Source: Rhizosphaericola mali (GTDB lineage: Bacteria; Bacteroidota; Bacteroidia; Chitinophagales; Chitinophagaceae). From it: 64,000 nt of DNA. The translations under genes and the position numbers were made by a program. Below the pieces are notes generated by a model. It made no database searches, had not been told where the DNA came from, and saw nothing but the letters and a program-made list of their open reading frames with translations. Positions 19,257-28,136 of the stretch are shown here, piece after piece. How positions within the stretch are numbered: the stretch's first letter is position 1; each line of letters starts with the position of its first letter. Where the stretch lies: NCBI RefSeq assembly GCF_004337365.2, contig NZ_CP044016.1:1116001-1180000 (forward strand), given 5' to 3'.

Positions 19257-20057
19257 TTATAGTTCCAGCGCATATCCCATTCTTACGATTCCTGCGCCGA
19301 TGCGGTTTTTTCCGTTTGCCGTCCCTTTCTGAATATTCAGAAAGCCATAATTTCCTCCGCCTTCTATGAAGATTTTAGATCTGCGGATGGTATATGCGAA
19401 CCCGATATCGCCTTCAATGCCGAAATTAAACTTATGGAGTTGGTTCCTTATGTTTTGGTCGTTTTCTAAAGACTGTTCACCAGCCCCTGATATTTCAGTT
19501 ATATTTTCCTGTTGTGTCTTGTCGGCATAGATGTTACTTTGTCCGCTTGTAACCTGGTGTGCGGACAACAACAATCCAACAAAAGGCCCGGCTTCCGCAT
19601 AGAAAGACAAAGGGGAGGATTTAGCCAATGGAAGACGGTACTTTGCCATCTCACTTAGCAGCAAGTAATTCATTTTTGCCTTGCAGTTGTAATCTGCATA
19701 GACTAATGACGGAACGGCTCTTTGCTGGCCCGTAAAATAGGGGGCTAAAGCGTCAGGAGTCGGAAGTGCCTGAAAACCATTTTTCTTCCCACCTTCCGTG
19801 CAATACTCCAATTGGGTAGAAAACGAGAGCCGGCTGGAATGTTTTACTTCGTAGAAAATGGCAAAATCTGTTCCTGTGGCAGAACTATATCCTGTATTAA
19901 GTTCAGTTTGGGCTGAACCTCCTGCGGAAAGATTTGGGATACTCAGACCTCCCTTTATGCCCAGATAACGCTTTCCCTTTTCCTGTGCCAGTGCCATATT
20001 TATGCTGCCGCCCAATACGAAAAGAAACAATGTTCCCGCTATGAAATAGTATTTCAT
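19257..20057 (-). CDS. Outer-membrane beta-barrel protein
   Basis: This is a 266-residue protein with a clear signal peptide (residues 1-24, ending MALAQ). Alternating hydrophobic strands follow, of the OMP_b-brl_2 type: YLGIKGGLSIPNLS, TDFAIFYEVKHSSRLSFSTQLEYC, FNFGIEGDIGFAYTI, and a C-terminal strand with Gly/aromatic residues (IVRMGYALEL). This is a PorT-like small barrel inserted in the outer membrane; ligand unknown. It is convergent with the glycosyltransferase. Confidence 0.82.
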   Translation of the reverse strand: MKYYFIAGTLFLFVLGGSINMALAQEKGKRYLGIKGGLSIPNLSAGGSAQTELNTGYSSATGTDFAIFYEVKHSSRLSFSTQLEYCTEGGKKNGFQALPTPDALAPYFTGQQRAVPSLVYADYNCKAKMNYLLLSEMAKYRLPLAKSSPLSFYAEAGPFVGLLLSAHQVTSGQSNIYADKTQQENITEISGAGEQSLENDQNIRNQLHKFNFGIEGDIGFAYTIRRSKIFIEGGGNYGFLNIQKGTANGKNRIGAGIVRMGYALEL

Positions 20058-20712
20058 GTTGTGTAATGATTTATGTTATATGTTGAAAAAAACTACAGTT
20101 CCCCATGTGTACTACATAGAGAGGGAGTGACATGTGACATCATTGCTTATCACTTTAAAAGTGGTTTTTATGCAGGTGTCCTTATTATTGGAGAAATGGA
20201 AAAACTATAATGTTTCCACTGTTGGTAAAGTTAAGATTTCTTATTCAGTTTATTTAAAAGTTTTAGTATATATTGGGTCTAATCCCGATTCTGCCTAAGA
20301 ATAAGTTATCTGACAAATGTGTTTTCAACTAAATACGTCTTTTTATTTGTCGATAAATATCAAAGCGCCTTTGATAATGTAAACGCTATTTATATCTGTT
20401 TGGCATTTATTAATAGGAGCATAATTTAGTATGTATAAAGTTTTCTTAATTCAATAGAAATTGCAACATTATTATGAAAAACTATATATACTAATTAGTG
20501 CACTCATTAATAAGAATTATATATTGATATAGTTGTAGAATCAATAATTAAAGGCTTATCAAAAAATTATATTTTAATTTATCCTGGGCTGTTGTTCATC
20601 TTTGCATAAATCCTTACATCTTTTATTTTAATATCTTTGAGACTAAATATTGTTGAAATAATAATAGGAATTTGATAGAATATAGTTTACCTTACAACAA
20701 ATCATTATTATT
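20058..20712. other. AT-rich non-coding stretch
   Basis: About 650 bp without a credible frame on either strand. A TATCTTTG box at about 20631-20638 fits the Bacteroidota -7 consensus and could drive the small basic gene at 20713, but no well-spaced -33 TTTG accompanies it. Confidence 0.35.
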
Positions 20713-20826
20713 ATGTCAAAAGAAAAAAAGTCACAAAAGAGTACTAAAAAAACACCAGAGAAAAATCTGATGGAGAAAAGAGCCGCCAAAAAGTCCAAGA
20801 AAGCTGCTAAGAAATTTTTGGAATAA
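20713..20826 (+). CDS. Small very basic protein, 37 residues
   Basis: The frame MSKEKKSQKSTKKTPEKNLM then EKRAAKKSKKAAKKFLE is lysine/alanine-rich, with a histone-tail-like composition. It likely binds nucleic acid, or is a small conserved basic protein of Bacteroidota. ATG follows an AT-rich leader. A truncated sibling lies at 13245. Length and composition are all that can be read; no defined family is assigned. Confidence 0.55.
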   Translation: MSKEKKSQKSTKKTPEKNLMEKRAAKKSKKAAKKFLE

Positions 20827-20887
20827 TAAAAAGGCCGTATTCACATTATTGCTTTTTTATGCTTCATTCAATTATGGGACGTATATT

Positions 20888-21368
20888 TTATTGTAATTCT
20901 ATAATACATCCAAACCCATGAAAATAAGGGCTTATACGTATACTATTTTCTATATCGGCCATTTCATCTTTTTCCTCATCCCATAACGTAAGTTTAAGAC
21001 AGGCTAGCATTGCTATATAATATAAAGTGGTTGCTTGCACAGAATTCCCACCGTATTTCCAGCCCACTCCCAATTACCGTGATGGCCCACAGTACAAGAA
21101 TGGCACTTTTATTCTCTAATTGTAATCCAGAAAAGAGTTGAATTGACGACTCGCTCATGCTGCACCGTTTCAGCATAGCTTTACGGCTGATGGTCATGGT
21201 TTTAAATGATTCCAATATTAAGTCACATAAATAGGCATAATATTTTTTCTCTATTTCTTTTCGTTGTGCATCCGACTTATCGGGAAATGAATGCAATAGG
21301 TTTTCCCTAGTGACTAATTTCCGATACCCGACACCATAATATACGATTAAGAATAAGAGATCTGACAA
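20888..21368 (-). pseudogene. Lipid A acyltransferase (LpxL/HtrB-like) fragment, broken and chimeric
   Basis: The upstream frame reads YGVGYRKLVTRENLLHSFPD then KSDAQRKEIEKKYYAYLCDLILESFKTM, clearly the N-terminal region of a Kdo2-lipid A acyltransferase. About 25 residues are missing at the start. Near 21090 the frame slips: the expected GHHGNWEWAGNTVGILCKQPLYY continues in another frame, then leads into an unrelated ending (DEEKDEMADIENSIRISPYF). The protein is about half the normal length of around 290 residues and lacks its catalytic core, so it is non-functional. Confidence 0.7.
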
Positions 21369-21438
21369 TCTTTAAAGTAGCCAAAAAGGCATACCGGAAA
21401 GCGTATAGAAAACAGGCAACAATAATATATCCGTGACC

Positions 21439-21712
21439 TTAATGGCTGAGTGTTGAGTTGTCATGCACAATTGCAATTTTCCAGAAGGCATCTCCGGGGG
21501 AAACTAACAACAAATCATTATTGCCGGTAGCCAGCCAATCTTCTTTCCTCTTTCAAGACATACCAATAATTCTTGGCATTCAAATAGGAATAATCCCGTA
21601 CATTAATGAAATATCCAATTACGGTGTTACGCTTTTTAAGTGCAAAGCTGAATCTTGTCTGCATGTTTTTTGTTGCTTTCTCAATTATTCCATTAATTTC
21701 TTCTTTGGTCAT
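21439..21712 (-). pseudogene. Small protein of unknown function, frameshifted
   Basis: The frame MTKEEINGIIEKATKNMQTR...YWYVLKEE ends at 21518. Shifting one frame at GAGGAAAGAAG (about 21543) gives a natural continuation KEDWLATGNNDLLLVSPGDA then FWKIAIVHDNSTLSH, stopping at 21439. A protein of about 90 residues with one indel is the simplest reading. No family is recognised. Confidence 0.45.
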
Positions 21713-21877
21713 CTTATTGTTTTTACATTCAGTATATTGGCTTTGTACTGACAGGAAAATGAGATTATTTCCTATATTAATTACGATAGTTTAAGCAAAA
21801 GACGGTGCATATATAATAGCAAAGCAACCACTACTTTGGGGTTGCCTTACTTTAACGGTAATTGCAATACTTAATCA

Positions 21878-22195
21878 TCAGCGTTTTTTAGGATAGCTTT
21901 TATTATCATTATTGAATGGGGAAGGGGTTCGATTAAATCCCCCTTCTCTTGGCTCGCGTTCTTTGGCTTCTGATACATTCATTACCCTATCCTCAAAAGT
22001 GGCCCCATTTAATTCCTTGATAGCTTTTTCCGCCTCTTCCTTGTTTGGCATTTCCACGAAAGCGAATCCTCTGCTTTTCTGGGTGAATTTGTCCATAATG
22101 ACATTAGCGGAAGTAACTTCTCCAAATGCCTTAAATGCCGTACTCAGGTCCTCACTATTGACATCAAAACCTAAGTTTGATACATAAATGTTCAT
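21878..22195 (-). CDS. RRM-domain RNA-binding protein
   Basis: This is a 105-residue protein with one RNA-recognition motif. RNP2 is IYVSNL at residues 3-8 and RNP1 is KSRGFAFVEM at about residues 41-50. A short Arg/Gly/Asn-rich tail (PREGGFNRTPSPFNNDNKSY) follows. Such stand-alone RRM proteins are common in Bacteroidota and cyanobacteria and bind single-stranded RNA, often as cold- or stress-induced chaperones. It appears monocistronic. Confidence 0.93.
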   Translation of the reverse strand: MNIYVSNLGFDVNSEDLSTAFKAFGEVTSANVIMDKFTQKSRGFAFVEMPNKEEAEKAIKELNGATFEDRVMNVSEAKEREPREGGFNRTPSPFNNDNKSYPKKR

Positions 22196-22567
22196 AAAAT
22201 AAAATAAAAAATGATAAAAAAACAGTGTAAGAAAAATAAATGAAGAAGACTTACTGATTTTTCCGGATGGAAAACTGGAAGGGAATTCGATACTTAAAAA
22301 GACTTAAATTCTGTCTATAACTTGATGAAGATACGTATTTAATTTGAAAATGGTTTTTCTCTTTGTTAAACCTGTTATAATATAGCTAGACGATTTTTAT
22401 TAACTATAAGTAAAAAGGAGTATAAACAAAATTTGTAGTCCACAATAGCATTGCCTAATCTAATTGGACATACCAGGACCCCATACATCAATTCTCATGA
22501 TTATTCCCTCTTTTCCGGCGTTTTAACATAGAGCAATTCATTCTCATTCACTTCCGTTGCTGTTCAT
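22196..22567. other. Non-coding stretch upstream of the RRM gene
   Basis: About 370 bp lie between the RRM gene start and the integrase stop, both on the minus strand. No gene, repeat or strong hairpin is visible. Confidence 0.4.
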
Positions 22568-23806
22568 TTATTTTGGGAGCCTATTCTCTTTGAACGACAA
22601 TAACACATCTGTCGTTTTCTGGATAGCATCTGACTCAAATCCAGCCAGGTAATTCTTGGTTGTTTTCAGGGAACTATGTCCCAGCGCCTCACTGATGAAT
22701 TCAGTGGAAACACCACTGTTTTTCAGGATGGTGGCAAAGCTATGGCGGGCATAGTAGGTTGTGACAGGCTTGCCAATTCCCAGTTCTCCCGCGATCTTCT
22801 TCATGTGCTCATTGACCAGGTGGATCAGCAATTGTATTTTCAGTCTTTGGTCTTCCAATGACATTCCGGGTTCAATACAGGGGAAAATATAGCTTTCAGG
22901 TTGTATAGGTTTTTGTCCCCATTTTTTTATGATACGTCTGGCATCCGCTTTCAGTGCTATGGTGATCGGTTCCGGGTGGGAACGTCTTGTTCCCATCGTC
23001 TTTGCCCTCTGGTACACGATAAAGTTTCCTTCCACATCCTTGTATTTCAATAGGCACATGTCTTTCATGTTCAGACCGTTGCACAGGTAGATGAATATCC
23101 AGTAGTCCCGGCTCATTTCATCCATGCTGCCTTCCTCCGCTTGATAATTGTATATCCTGGCTATTTCTTCTAACGTAAGGGCCTTTTTGATATTACGACC
23201 TACCGGAACCACGTATTTTCTTTTACCGAAGGGATAATCTTTCACATCCATGATACCATCCTCTATTCTCATGACCGCCCGCAACGCCCGTACATAAATA
23301 CTTACCGTGGTAATGGAGTTTCCCTGCGACAGGAACCAGCTTTCATAGTTCTTAAGGAAGTCGACCGTCAGGTGCCTGAATTTCAATCCGGCTTTGAACC
23401 TGTGCAGGGAGACGCAGTCACTGTTGTAGGATACCGCAGTACCGATCTGCCCGTTTTTCCTGAGTTCCTTCATGTAATTGTCGAAAGCGGTCTGGACGCT
23501 CATGTTGGACACAGCTTTGGGAAAAAAGGCCGCTTCAAATGCCGCAAAGGAAAACACGGGCAGTCCCTCACAACATTTCTGTGCCTGCACGCATATTTCC
23601 GAAAGTGTATTGGACAAGGTTTTTAATTTCCCCCTTACGTTTTTGGTTTGCAGCCGTTCCCATTCATCTAAACTTGCATTGTGGCCGGTACTGTAGTATT
23701 TTCGTTCCCCTTTGTAGGTGATGCGTAGTTTCAACGGAAAGGATTCGTTTTCTTTTTCCCTTCTCTTGTCCGGCACTATGGAGACCGTGGGAATACTTTG
23801 TTTCAT
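22568..23806 (-). CDS. Tyrosine recombinase/integrase of the nested insert
   Basis: This is a 412-residue site-specific integrase with an N-terminal arm-binding region, a SAM-like core-binding domain (about 110-200), and a catalytic domain. Catalytic elements visible are YLCNGLNMKDMCLLKYKD (first box; the usual Arg is replaced by Asn/Met context here), YARHSFATILKNSGVSTEFI (H-x-x-R type box, given as ARHSF) and LGHSSLKTTKNYL with the nucleophile Tyr. It sits at the right border of the insert with tandem 12-bp repeats just before its start. The missing first-box arginine also occurs in many Bacteroidota transposon integrases. Confidence 0.9.
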   Translation of the reverse strand: MKQSIPTVSIVPDKRREKENESFPLKLRITYKGERKYYSTGHNASLDEWERLQTKNVRGKLKTLSNTLSEICVQAQKCCEGLPVFSFAAFEAAFFPKAVSNMSVQTAFDNYMKELRKNGQIGTAVSYNSDCVSLHRFKAGLKFRHLTVDFLKNYESWFLSQGNSITTVSIYVRALRAVMRIEDGIMDVKDYPFGKRKYVVPVGRNIKKALTLEEIARIYNYQAEEGSMDEMSRDYWIFIYLCNGLNMKDMCLLKYKDVEGNFIVYQRAKTMGTRRSHPEPITIALKADARRIIKKWGQKPIQPESYIFPCIEPGMSLEDQRLKIQLLIHLVNEHMKKIAGELGIGKPVTTYYARHSFATILKNSGVSTEFISEALGHSSLKTTKNYLAGFESDAIQKTTDVLLSFKENRLPK

Positions 23807-23814
23807 GGTTGAAA

Positions 23815-23838
23815 ATTTGATACATGATTTGATACATG
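23815..23838. repeat. Tandem 12-bp repeats upstream of the nested integrase
   Basis: ATTTGATACATG is repeated twice with no gap, 9 bp before the integrase ATG. The 12-bp period equals that of the repeats at the X1 and X2 ends, which suggests integrase arm sites. No third copy was found near 7029. Confidence 0.5.
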
Positions 23839-23954
23839 TTTTCAGGAAATAATTTTTTCAGAGCAGAAACAAAATAAAATATAAATACGCTGTAACACAA
23901 TAGGGACAACGGTTTCATGAATCAACTATAAATAAGCCGGACTAAGTAGAAAGA

Positions 23955-25028
23955 TTATTCTTGGGGCTTTGATGCCAAATTGCCTACAAAATTTTCAATA
24001 TTCCTCCAAATAGTCAGGCTATCTAAGGATTTTTCTATTCCACCCCATGGATCTTCCAATATTGCAATTTTGTCTTCAATTGAGTTTTGAGAAAAGAATA
24101 AGCTGATTTCTTGTAAATTTATACCTATTGTATAATTATAACCATCTTCGAATAAATGAAATGCTAACTGTTTTGCCAATACACTCTTTCCGCATAAAGA
24201 GGATCCCGTAAGTAACAATATATTGTTTGATTTTATTTGCTGCAACAAAGCCTTTTCTTCTGGCCTTATAACATAATTAGAAGTCAAAGAGGGGGCTGCT
24301 GTCTTATTTGAATTAATTGTATTTTGGAGTAACTCTTTTATTTCTATTTGCTCATCTCTGCCTCTTCGAACGAGCTCCAATAATGATAACTGAATTGTAT
24401 CTGCTCTTGATTGTGCTATTTTGTATTTTTTGTTTAATAAAGAATTTACTTCATTTCTCAACTGCTCCTCTGTGACTTCTTCCCAAATAATAACTTTTTT
24501 TAATAAAACAGAAGTATCTTGGCAACTACTAAATAAACTGGCCTGTGAAACACAAAATTGTTTGCGTTTATCACCAAGACGTTTTGACTTCTCAGAATAT
24601 TCGCTAATCGCAACTTTAAATTTAGAGTTCCACTGTTTATTGAGGTGAATGTTTTTATGGGGCTCTATATCAGCAATAAAATTCTTTAAGAAAACAGTTT
24701 CATCATCACAGCGAGACCTACTAATAAATAAAGCAATATCATTTGTCGTTGATATTCTATGCAATAGGTTATTGTCAACTTTTTGTTCTTGGAAATGGGT
24801 TAACCAATTGGAAAGCTTGGTGATATCTATCACATTATTTTCCATTTTAGCTTGGATTTCAATGTTGATAGAAGTTGCCCCATGCTCTATTTGTAAATAA
24901 GCATCTTCCTTCCCTGTCATTTCAATCCTTAAAGATGTTATTTTTTCTAAACCGACTTTTAAAGCTATATAAATTGTTGCATAGTATTGATATTCATATC
25001 CTTTGACTCCAGCAGAAGTAATATTCAT
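23955..25028 (-). pseudogene. Defence-type protein: PD-(D/E)XK-like nuclease domain plus nSTAND3-like NTPase, C-terminally truncated
   Basis: The 357 residues have two parts. The N-terminus (KGYEYQYYATIYIALKVG, then GKEDAYLQIE...INIEIQAK) fits a Cap4/DUF4297-type restriction nuclease core (D...ExK-like). From residue about 260 comes a P-loop NTPase: LLLTGSSLCGKSVLAKQL (Walker A) and KIAILEDPWGG (Walker B of the nSTAND3 kind). The frame stops just after, where hundreds more residues are expected. The break coincides with the nested insert; the likely far end is at 6139-7028. Such proteins are associated with anti-phage defence; that role here is inference. Confidence 0.65.
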
Positions 25029-25135
25029 TTTTTGGACTATTATTACAATAATACAATCTATTTTACTTTAACGAACTTATAATCTTTGGCGAAATTTAAA
25101 AAATATTTTAGCAGAAATCAATCATGAAGAATCTT

Positions 25136-25163
25136 AATTACGGACTCATATGAGTCCGTAATT
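25136..25163 (-). terminator. Palindromic terminator containing the radC stop codon
   Basis: A perfect 28-bp palindrome centred on CTCATATGAG. The TGA stop of the RadC-like gene falls inside it. The second RadC gene has an equivalent hairpin with a different stem (45191-45216). Confidence 0.7.
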
Positions 25164-25634
25164 GGCAAAAGAATGATAATTATCAGTAGTAATGATAAGA
25201 TGATCCAGCAGTGTTATATCCATCAGTTTAGCGGCATCTCTCAATCTTTCAGTAATTTTTAGATCGGCAGTACTGGGTGTAAGATTTCCCGAAGGATGAT
25301 TATGGGCTATCAAAATTTTACATGAATTACATTTTAGTGCAACTGTAAGTAAAATGCGGACATCAACTATAGTCCCGGTAGTTCCACCAGTTGAAGCGTG
25401 GTATACGCCCAGTACCCTGTTGGCATTGTTGAGTAGCAGCATTTTGAATGATTCTACGAGTTCCATTTCATCTACATTCCAAACGGTTCTAAAAAGATTG
25501 AGTGCATCTTCTGCTTGACATACTTTAGGTCTGAGAGAAGTATTCAGTTTATTACGATAGGACAGTTGTACCTCCTGTAATGCAGACCAATGCGGTTGTT
25601 CGTTTTCTTGAGTAGTTGAGTTGTAATTTTTCAT
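25146..25634 (-). CDS. RadC-like JAB/MPN-domain protein (element X1)
   Basis: This is a 162-residue JAMM-fold protein. The metal motif HNHPSGNLTPSTADLK (H-x-H-P-S-G...S..D) is complete, and VYHASTGGTTGTIVDVRIL is the preceding conserved strand. Element-borne RadC proteins accompany relaxases in Bacteroidota, but their role is unresolved; a DNA-repair role is not established. ATG 25634 (MKNYNSTTQ) is chosen because the upstream 30 codons lie inside a structured leader. It is 77% or so similar by eye to the copy at 44716. Confidence 0.88.
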   Translation of the reverse strand: MKNYNSTTQENEQPHWSALQEVQLSYRNKLNTSLRPKVCQAEDALNLFRTVWNVDEMELVESFKMLLLNNANRVLGVYHASTGGTTGTIVDVRILLTVALKCNSCKILIAHNHPSGNLTPSTADLKITERLRDAAKLMDITLLDHLIITTDNYHSFANYGLI

Positions 25635-25662
25635 GATGTACTGTTTTTGTGTAACAACCCGA

Positions 25663-25765
25663 TAAGACGGTGGAAAAGAAAAACAACAGAACGTGGAATA
25701 GCGGAGCGAGGTACGAGTGAGCATATGCCGCGAAATGCTGTTGGCTTTTCTTGTGAGCCGTCTTA
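25663..25765 (-). ncRNA. Structured leader RNA upstream of radC (radC-motif-like)
   Basis: On the minus strand an outer stem TAAGACGG / CCGTCTTA closes a long arm (inner pairing CAAGAAAAGCCAACAG with CTGTTGTTTTTCTTTT). The terminal region holds GCATATGCTCACT and TCCGCTATTCCACGTTCT. The same architecture and core sequence precede the second radC, with the outer stem changed on both sides. A 'radC' leader motif from Bacteroidota has been described in the RNA-motif literature. I infer that this is a member. Confidence 0.6.
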
Positions 25766-25914
25766 GCTTAGTGGAACTAAAAACCGTACGGAAAAACTTT
25801 TACTAACTATGACATACTATAATAAACAATGACTATAATTTGTCTTATTAGCAAACTGTACACGTAAATATGGACAAATACTGTTTTCAACAATACAAGA
25901 TGTATTTTAGGCAA

Positions 25915-26493
25915 TCATCTCTTTTTTTGTTTCTTTTTAGCTTTTCTTTCTTTTGGTTTAGTAATCTTAGTTTCCGGTATCTGATAGGTTTTCATGAATG
26001 CTGGATTCACCGTGTAAAGAGAATCCATCCAATGGGTAAAACGCGGCATCATCTTTTGCGTAAAGGAATGTTTGACAGTGAGTTCTCTTGAGGCATAGTA
26101 ATTGTATAAAGCATACCAACCCAATACAACGGTAGAACCAATGAATAGAAAAAGCACTAAGAGCCATTTCCAATCTTTAAAGGAATGCTCATATTGTATT
26201 TTCTGCTTCTCCGGATTTTTCAGTTGTTGCATATTCCGTTCTAAGGAAAGCTTAAGCTGTTCAAACAAACCGGATTTGTCTGAGCCATTATTTTGAAATT
26301 GCTTTTTAAATGCCATATCTATAATAGAATGTAGCCGATCCATTTTTTTAGGCAATATCCTGAGACTGTAAGACAAGGAATCGGAGATCTCGTTTTGTTC
26401 TTTTGGAACCTCGGCTTTTTCCATTAAGGCTTTTGTTTCCTGTACTTCTTTTACCAAATCTTTTAATACGAGTTCTACTTCGGAAAGATTCAT
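25915..26493 (-). CDS. Mobilization-module membrane protein of unknown function
   Basis: This is a 192-residue protein. Residues 1-105 are charged and helical with coiled-coil character (SEVELVLKDLVKEVQETKAL). One transmembrane segment is at about 109-131 (WKWLLVLFLFIGSTVVLGWY), and the tail is strongly basic (KPKERKAKKKQKKR). It lies 21 bp downstream of the relaxase on the same strand. The layout is typical of small accessory proteins in Bacteroidota mobilization operons. I do not recognise a named family. Confidence 0.6.
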   Translation of the reverse strand: MNLSEVELVLKDLVKEVQETKALMEKAEVPKEQNEISDSLSYSLRILPKKMDRLHSIIDMAFKKQFQNNGSDKSGLFEQLKLSLERNMQQLKNPEKQKIQYEHSFKDWKWLLVLFLFIGSTVVLGWYALYNYYASRELTVKHSFTQKMMPRFTHWMDSLYTVNPAFMKTYQIPETKITKPKERKAKKKQKKR

Positions 26494-26514
26494 AGTTCAA
26501 GGATATTAAAGGTT

Positions 26515-27585
26515 TTATAGAGATAATTTTCGTCTTCTTTTTTCTTTCAATTTCTTTTGTTCTTCTGTTTCATCCAACTGCATGGCACCAAAATAAACGG
26601 CGTCTATATCTGTTCTAAGCGGACTCATTAGTAAATCAATTAAGGAGATGGTAGCGACTTCAACAGTTGACATATTATTTGCTTTAGATAAATAAGGTTC
26701 TTCATTATGCATTAATCTTGCTTTGTTACTCAAGGAGGATGTATGAGAGGTGTCATTAGTTTGTCCAGTTGCCAAAGCGATATTTCTCTCCAATTGCTGG
26801 AACTGTGAAGTACTCATTGGAACTTTCTGTCGCAGCTTATTAAAAGCAATGATCTTTTCAATTTTAGAAAGACTCAATCCTAAGGAACTTGCTTTAAAAT
26901 AAATTCCAGAGGACTTTTGTACAATTCCAAGTCCTCTTCCTTTATGCAAACTATAGCCTGCTTTTTGCATGTGTGTGATAAATTCCAACATGGACGTTGC
27001 CTTATAAAGCGCGTTTTTCAAATCCATTCTAGCTTGCAACTGCCGAGTATTCCAACTTTCATTTTCTTTATTCGAACTATTTAACTTCTGTTTCCAGGTC
27101 TTTGGCGTCTTGACTTGTTTTAGATGAAATAGCATTTCACACTTTCGGGCAATGTTCATTAATCTTTGCTTGGATTGAAAAAGATTCACTACTTGTCTAC
27201 CGTCAATGGGAGGACGAACAATGACCGCATGATAGTGCTCTTTACTCACCGTACTGCTGTGTTTGCAAAGCAAAAACATGTTCTTATCTAGTTTAAATTC
27301 CTGCATAATCATTGCGGCTAATTGTAGTTCTTGCGCTGCATTTAAGGATTCACTTTCACTTAAAGAAAAGATTGCATGAAAAAGAGGCAGGCTACATCTT
27401 TGGTTATTTAAGTCTAATGCCATCTGCATTTGTGCCACAATTTGATCGGTATGTTCTCCTACAAGTGCATTTTGAAAAATGATTTGAGCTTTTTCTTCCG
27501 GATGTTTTAATCCATTTTCTCTAAGTACATAAGAGACCATATTCGAAACAGAAGACGCTTTTGCGGTAGTTTGTTTAGCGATCAT
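26515..27585 (-). CDS. Relaxase/mobilization nuclease (X1)
   Basis: This is a 356-residue DNA-nicking relaxase that would cut oriT and lead transfer when a helper conjugative system is present. The N-terminus (MIAKQTTAKASSVSNMVSYV) carries the expected early region. The metal-binding cluster is HSSTVSKEHYHAVIVRPP (H...H-Y-H), with FHAIFSLSESES before it. It is followed by a coiled membrane protein and preceded by MobC (52 bp), forming a compact mob operon. Family resembles MOBP/MobB-type relaxases of Bacteroidota; exact subtype is uncertain. Confidence 0.82.
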   Translation of the reverse strand: MIAKQTTAKASSVSNMVSYVLRENGLKHPEEKAQIIFQNALVGEHTDQIVAQMQMALDLNNQRCSLPLFHAIFSLSESESLNAAQELQLAAMIMQEFKLDKNMFLLCKHSSTVSKEHYHAVIVRPPIDGRQVVNLFQSKQRLMNIARKCEMLFHLKQVKTPKTWKQKLNSSNKENESWNTRQLQARMDLKNALYKATSMLEFITHMQKAGYSLHKGRGLGIVQKSSGIYFKASSLGLSLSKIEKIIAFNKLRQKVPMSTSQFQQLERNIALATGQTNDTSHTSSLSNKARLMHNEEPYLSKANNMSTVEVATISLIDLLMSPLRTDIDAVYFGAMQLDETEEQKKLKEKRRRKLSL

Positions 27586-27636
27586 ACCAGCATTTTTAAA
27601 AGTTGAACCCTAATTAAATACATAGAAAACATCTGC

Positions 27637-27963
27637 TTATTGCAGTGTGTTTTTTATTTCACCCGCCAGTAAAAGAATTTTTTCACCATAATATTTGAGT
27701 TCTTTTTCTGTGATGTGCTGGATTTTTCCCTGATGTAAATGGCGAACCAATTGGTTAAAATTGGAAGCGGTAAGTGTCAACGCCAACACTACCTTGGATA
27801 CAGAAGCAGGAATGGTTTTACGATACATTTTGATCTCAACTTTTTTAGAAGCTTCAATCAAAAAATGAGAAATGGGTAATTCACATTGCCTAGCCTTCGA
27901 GGAAATACTACGATACTCTTCAGGAGTGACGAGTATATTTAAACGACGTGTTTTATTTTTCAT
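27637..27963 (-). CDS. mobC: MobC-like relaxosome protein (X1)
   Basis: This is a 108-residue accessory protein. A ribbon-helix-helix-like N-terminus (RRLNILVTPEEYRSISSKAR, then LPISHFLIEAS) is followed by a conserved TASNFNQLVRHLHQG segment found in MobC proteins (usually N-N-L-N-Q-hydrophobic). It binds oriT DNA and assists the relaxase. It is directly upstream of the relaxase gene on the same strand. Confidence 0.82.
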   Translation of the reverse strand: MKNKTRRLNILVTPEEYRSISSKARQCELPISHFLIEASKKVEIKMYRKTIPASVSKVVLALTLTASNFNQLVRHLHQGKIQHITEKELKYYGEKILLLAGEIKNTLQ

Positions 27964-28021
27964 ATACTTGGTTTTGAAAATGAATAAATGACGAATGCTA
28001 CGCCATGAGAGAATAGATAAT

Positions 28022-28045
28022 TTGGCCTCGCATGAGTACGGCCAA
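28022..28045. other. Inverted repeat upstream of mobC, oriT candidate (X1)
   Basis: TTGGCC and GGCCAA arms flank a 12-nt loop, 60 bp upstream of mobC. A hairpin next to the relaxosome genes is the usual place for oriT. No nick-site consensus can be claimed from one sequence. Confidence 0.4.
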
Positions 28046-28136
28046 CCTGCTTGCTATAGAAAACCAAGGACTCCTACGATAGGGTTTTGAGATACTGATA
28101 ATACAGGGTATTTTACAGCCTTTGTTTAGATATAGC

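Larger units (their letters stand above)
7029..23954. mobile_element. Nested GC-richer insert with its own integrase (boundaries approximate)
   Basis: The insert is delimited by a truncated AraC gene on the left and the truncated nSTAND3-type gene on the right. A tyrosine integrase sits at its right edge (22568-23806). Its genes are visibly richer in G+C than the surrounding AT-rich DNA. No matching direct repeat could be seen at the two ends, so the borders are set by the broken genes and may be off by tens of bases. Several genes inside are decayed. Confidence 0.55.

Noticed and set aside
18993-19262. Plus-strand frame of 89 codons overlapping the glycosyltransferase end
   Set aside because: It overlaps a real gene in another frame and has no start context or recognisable content.
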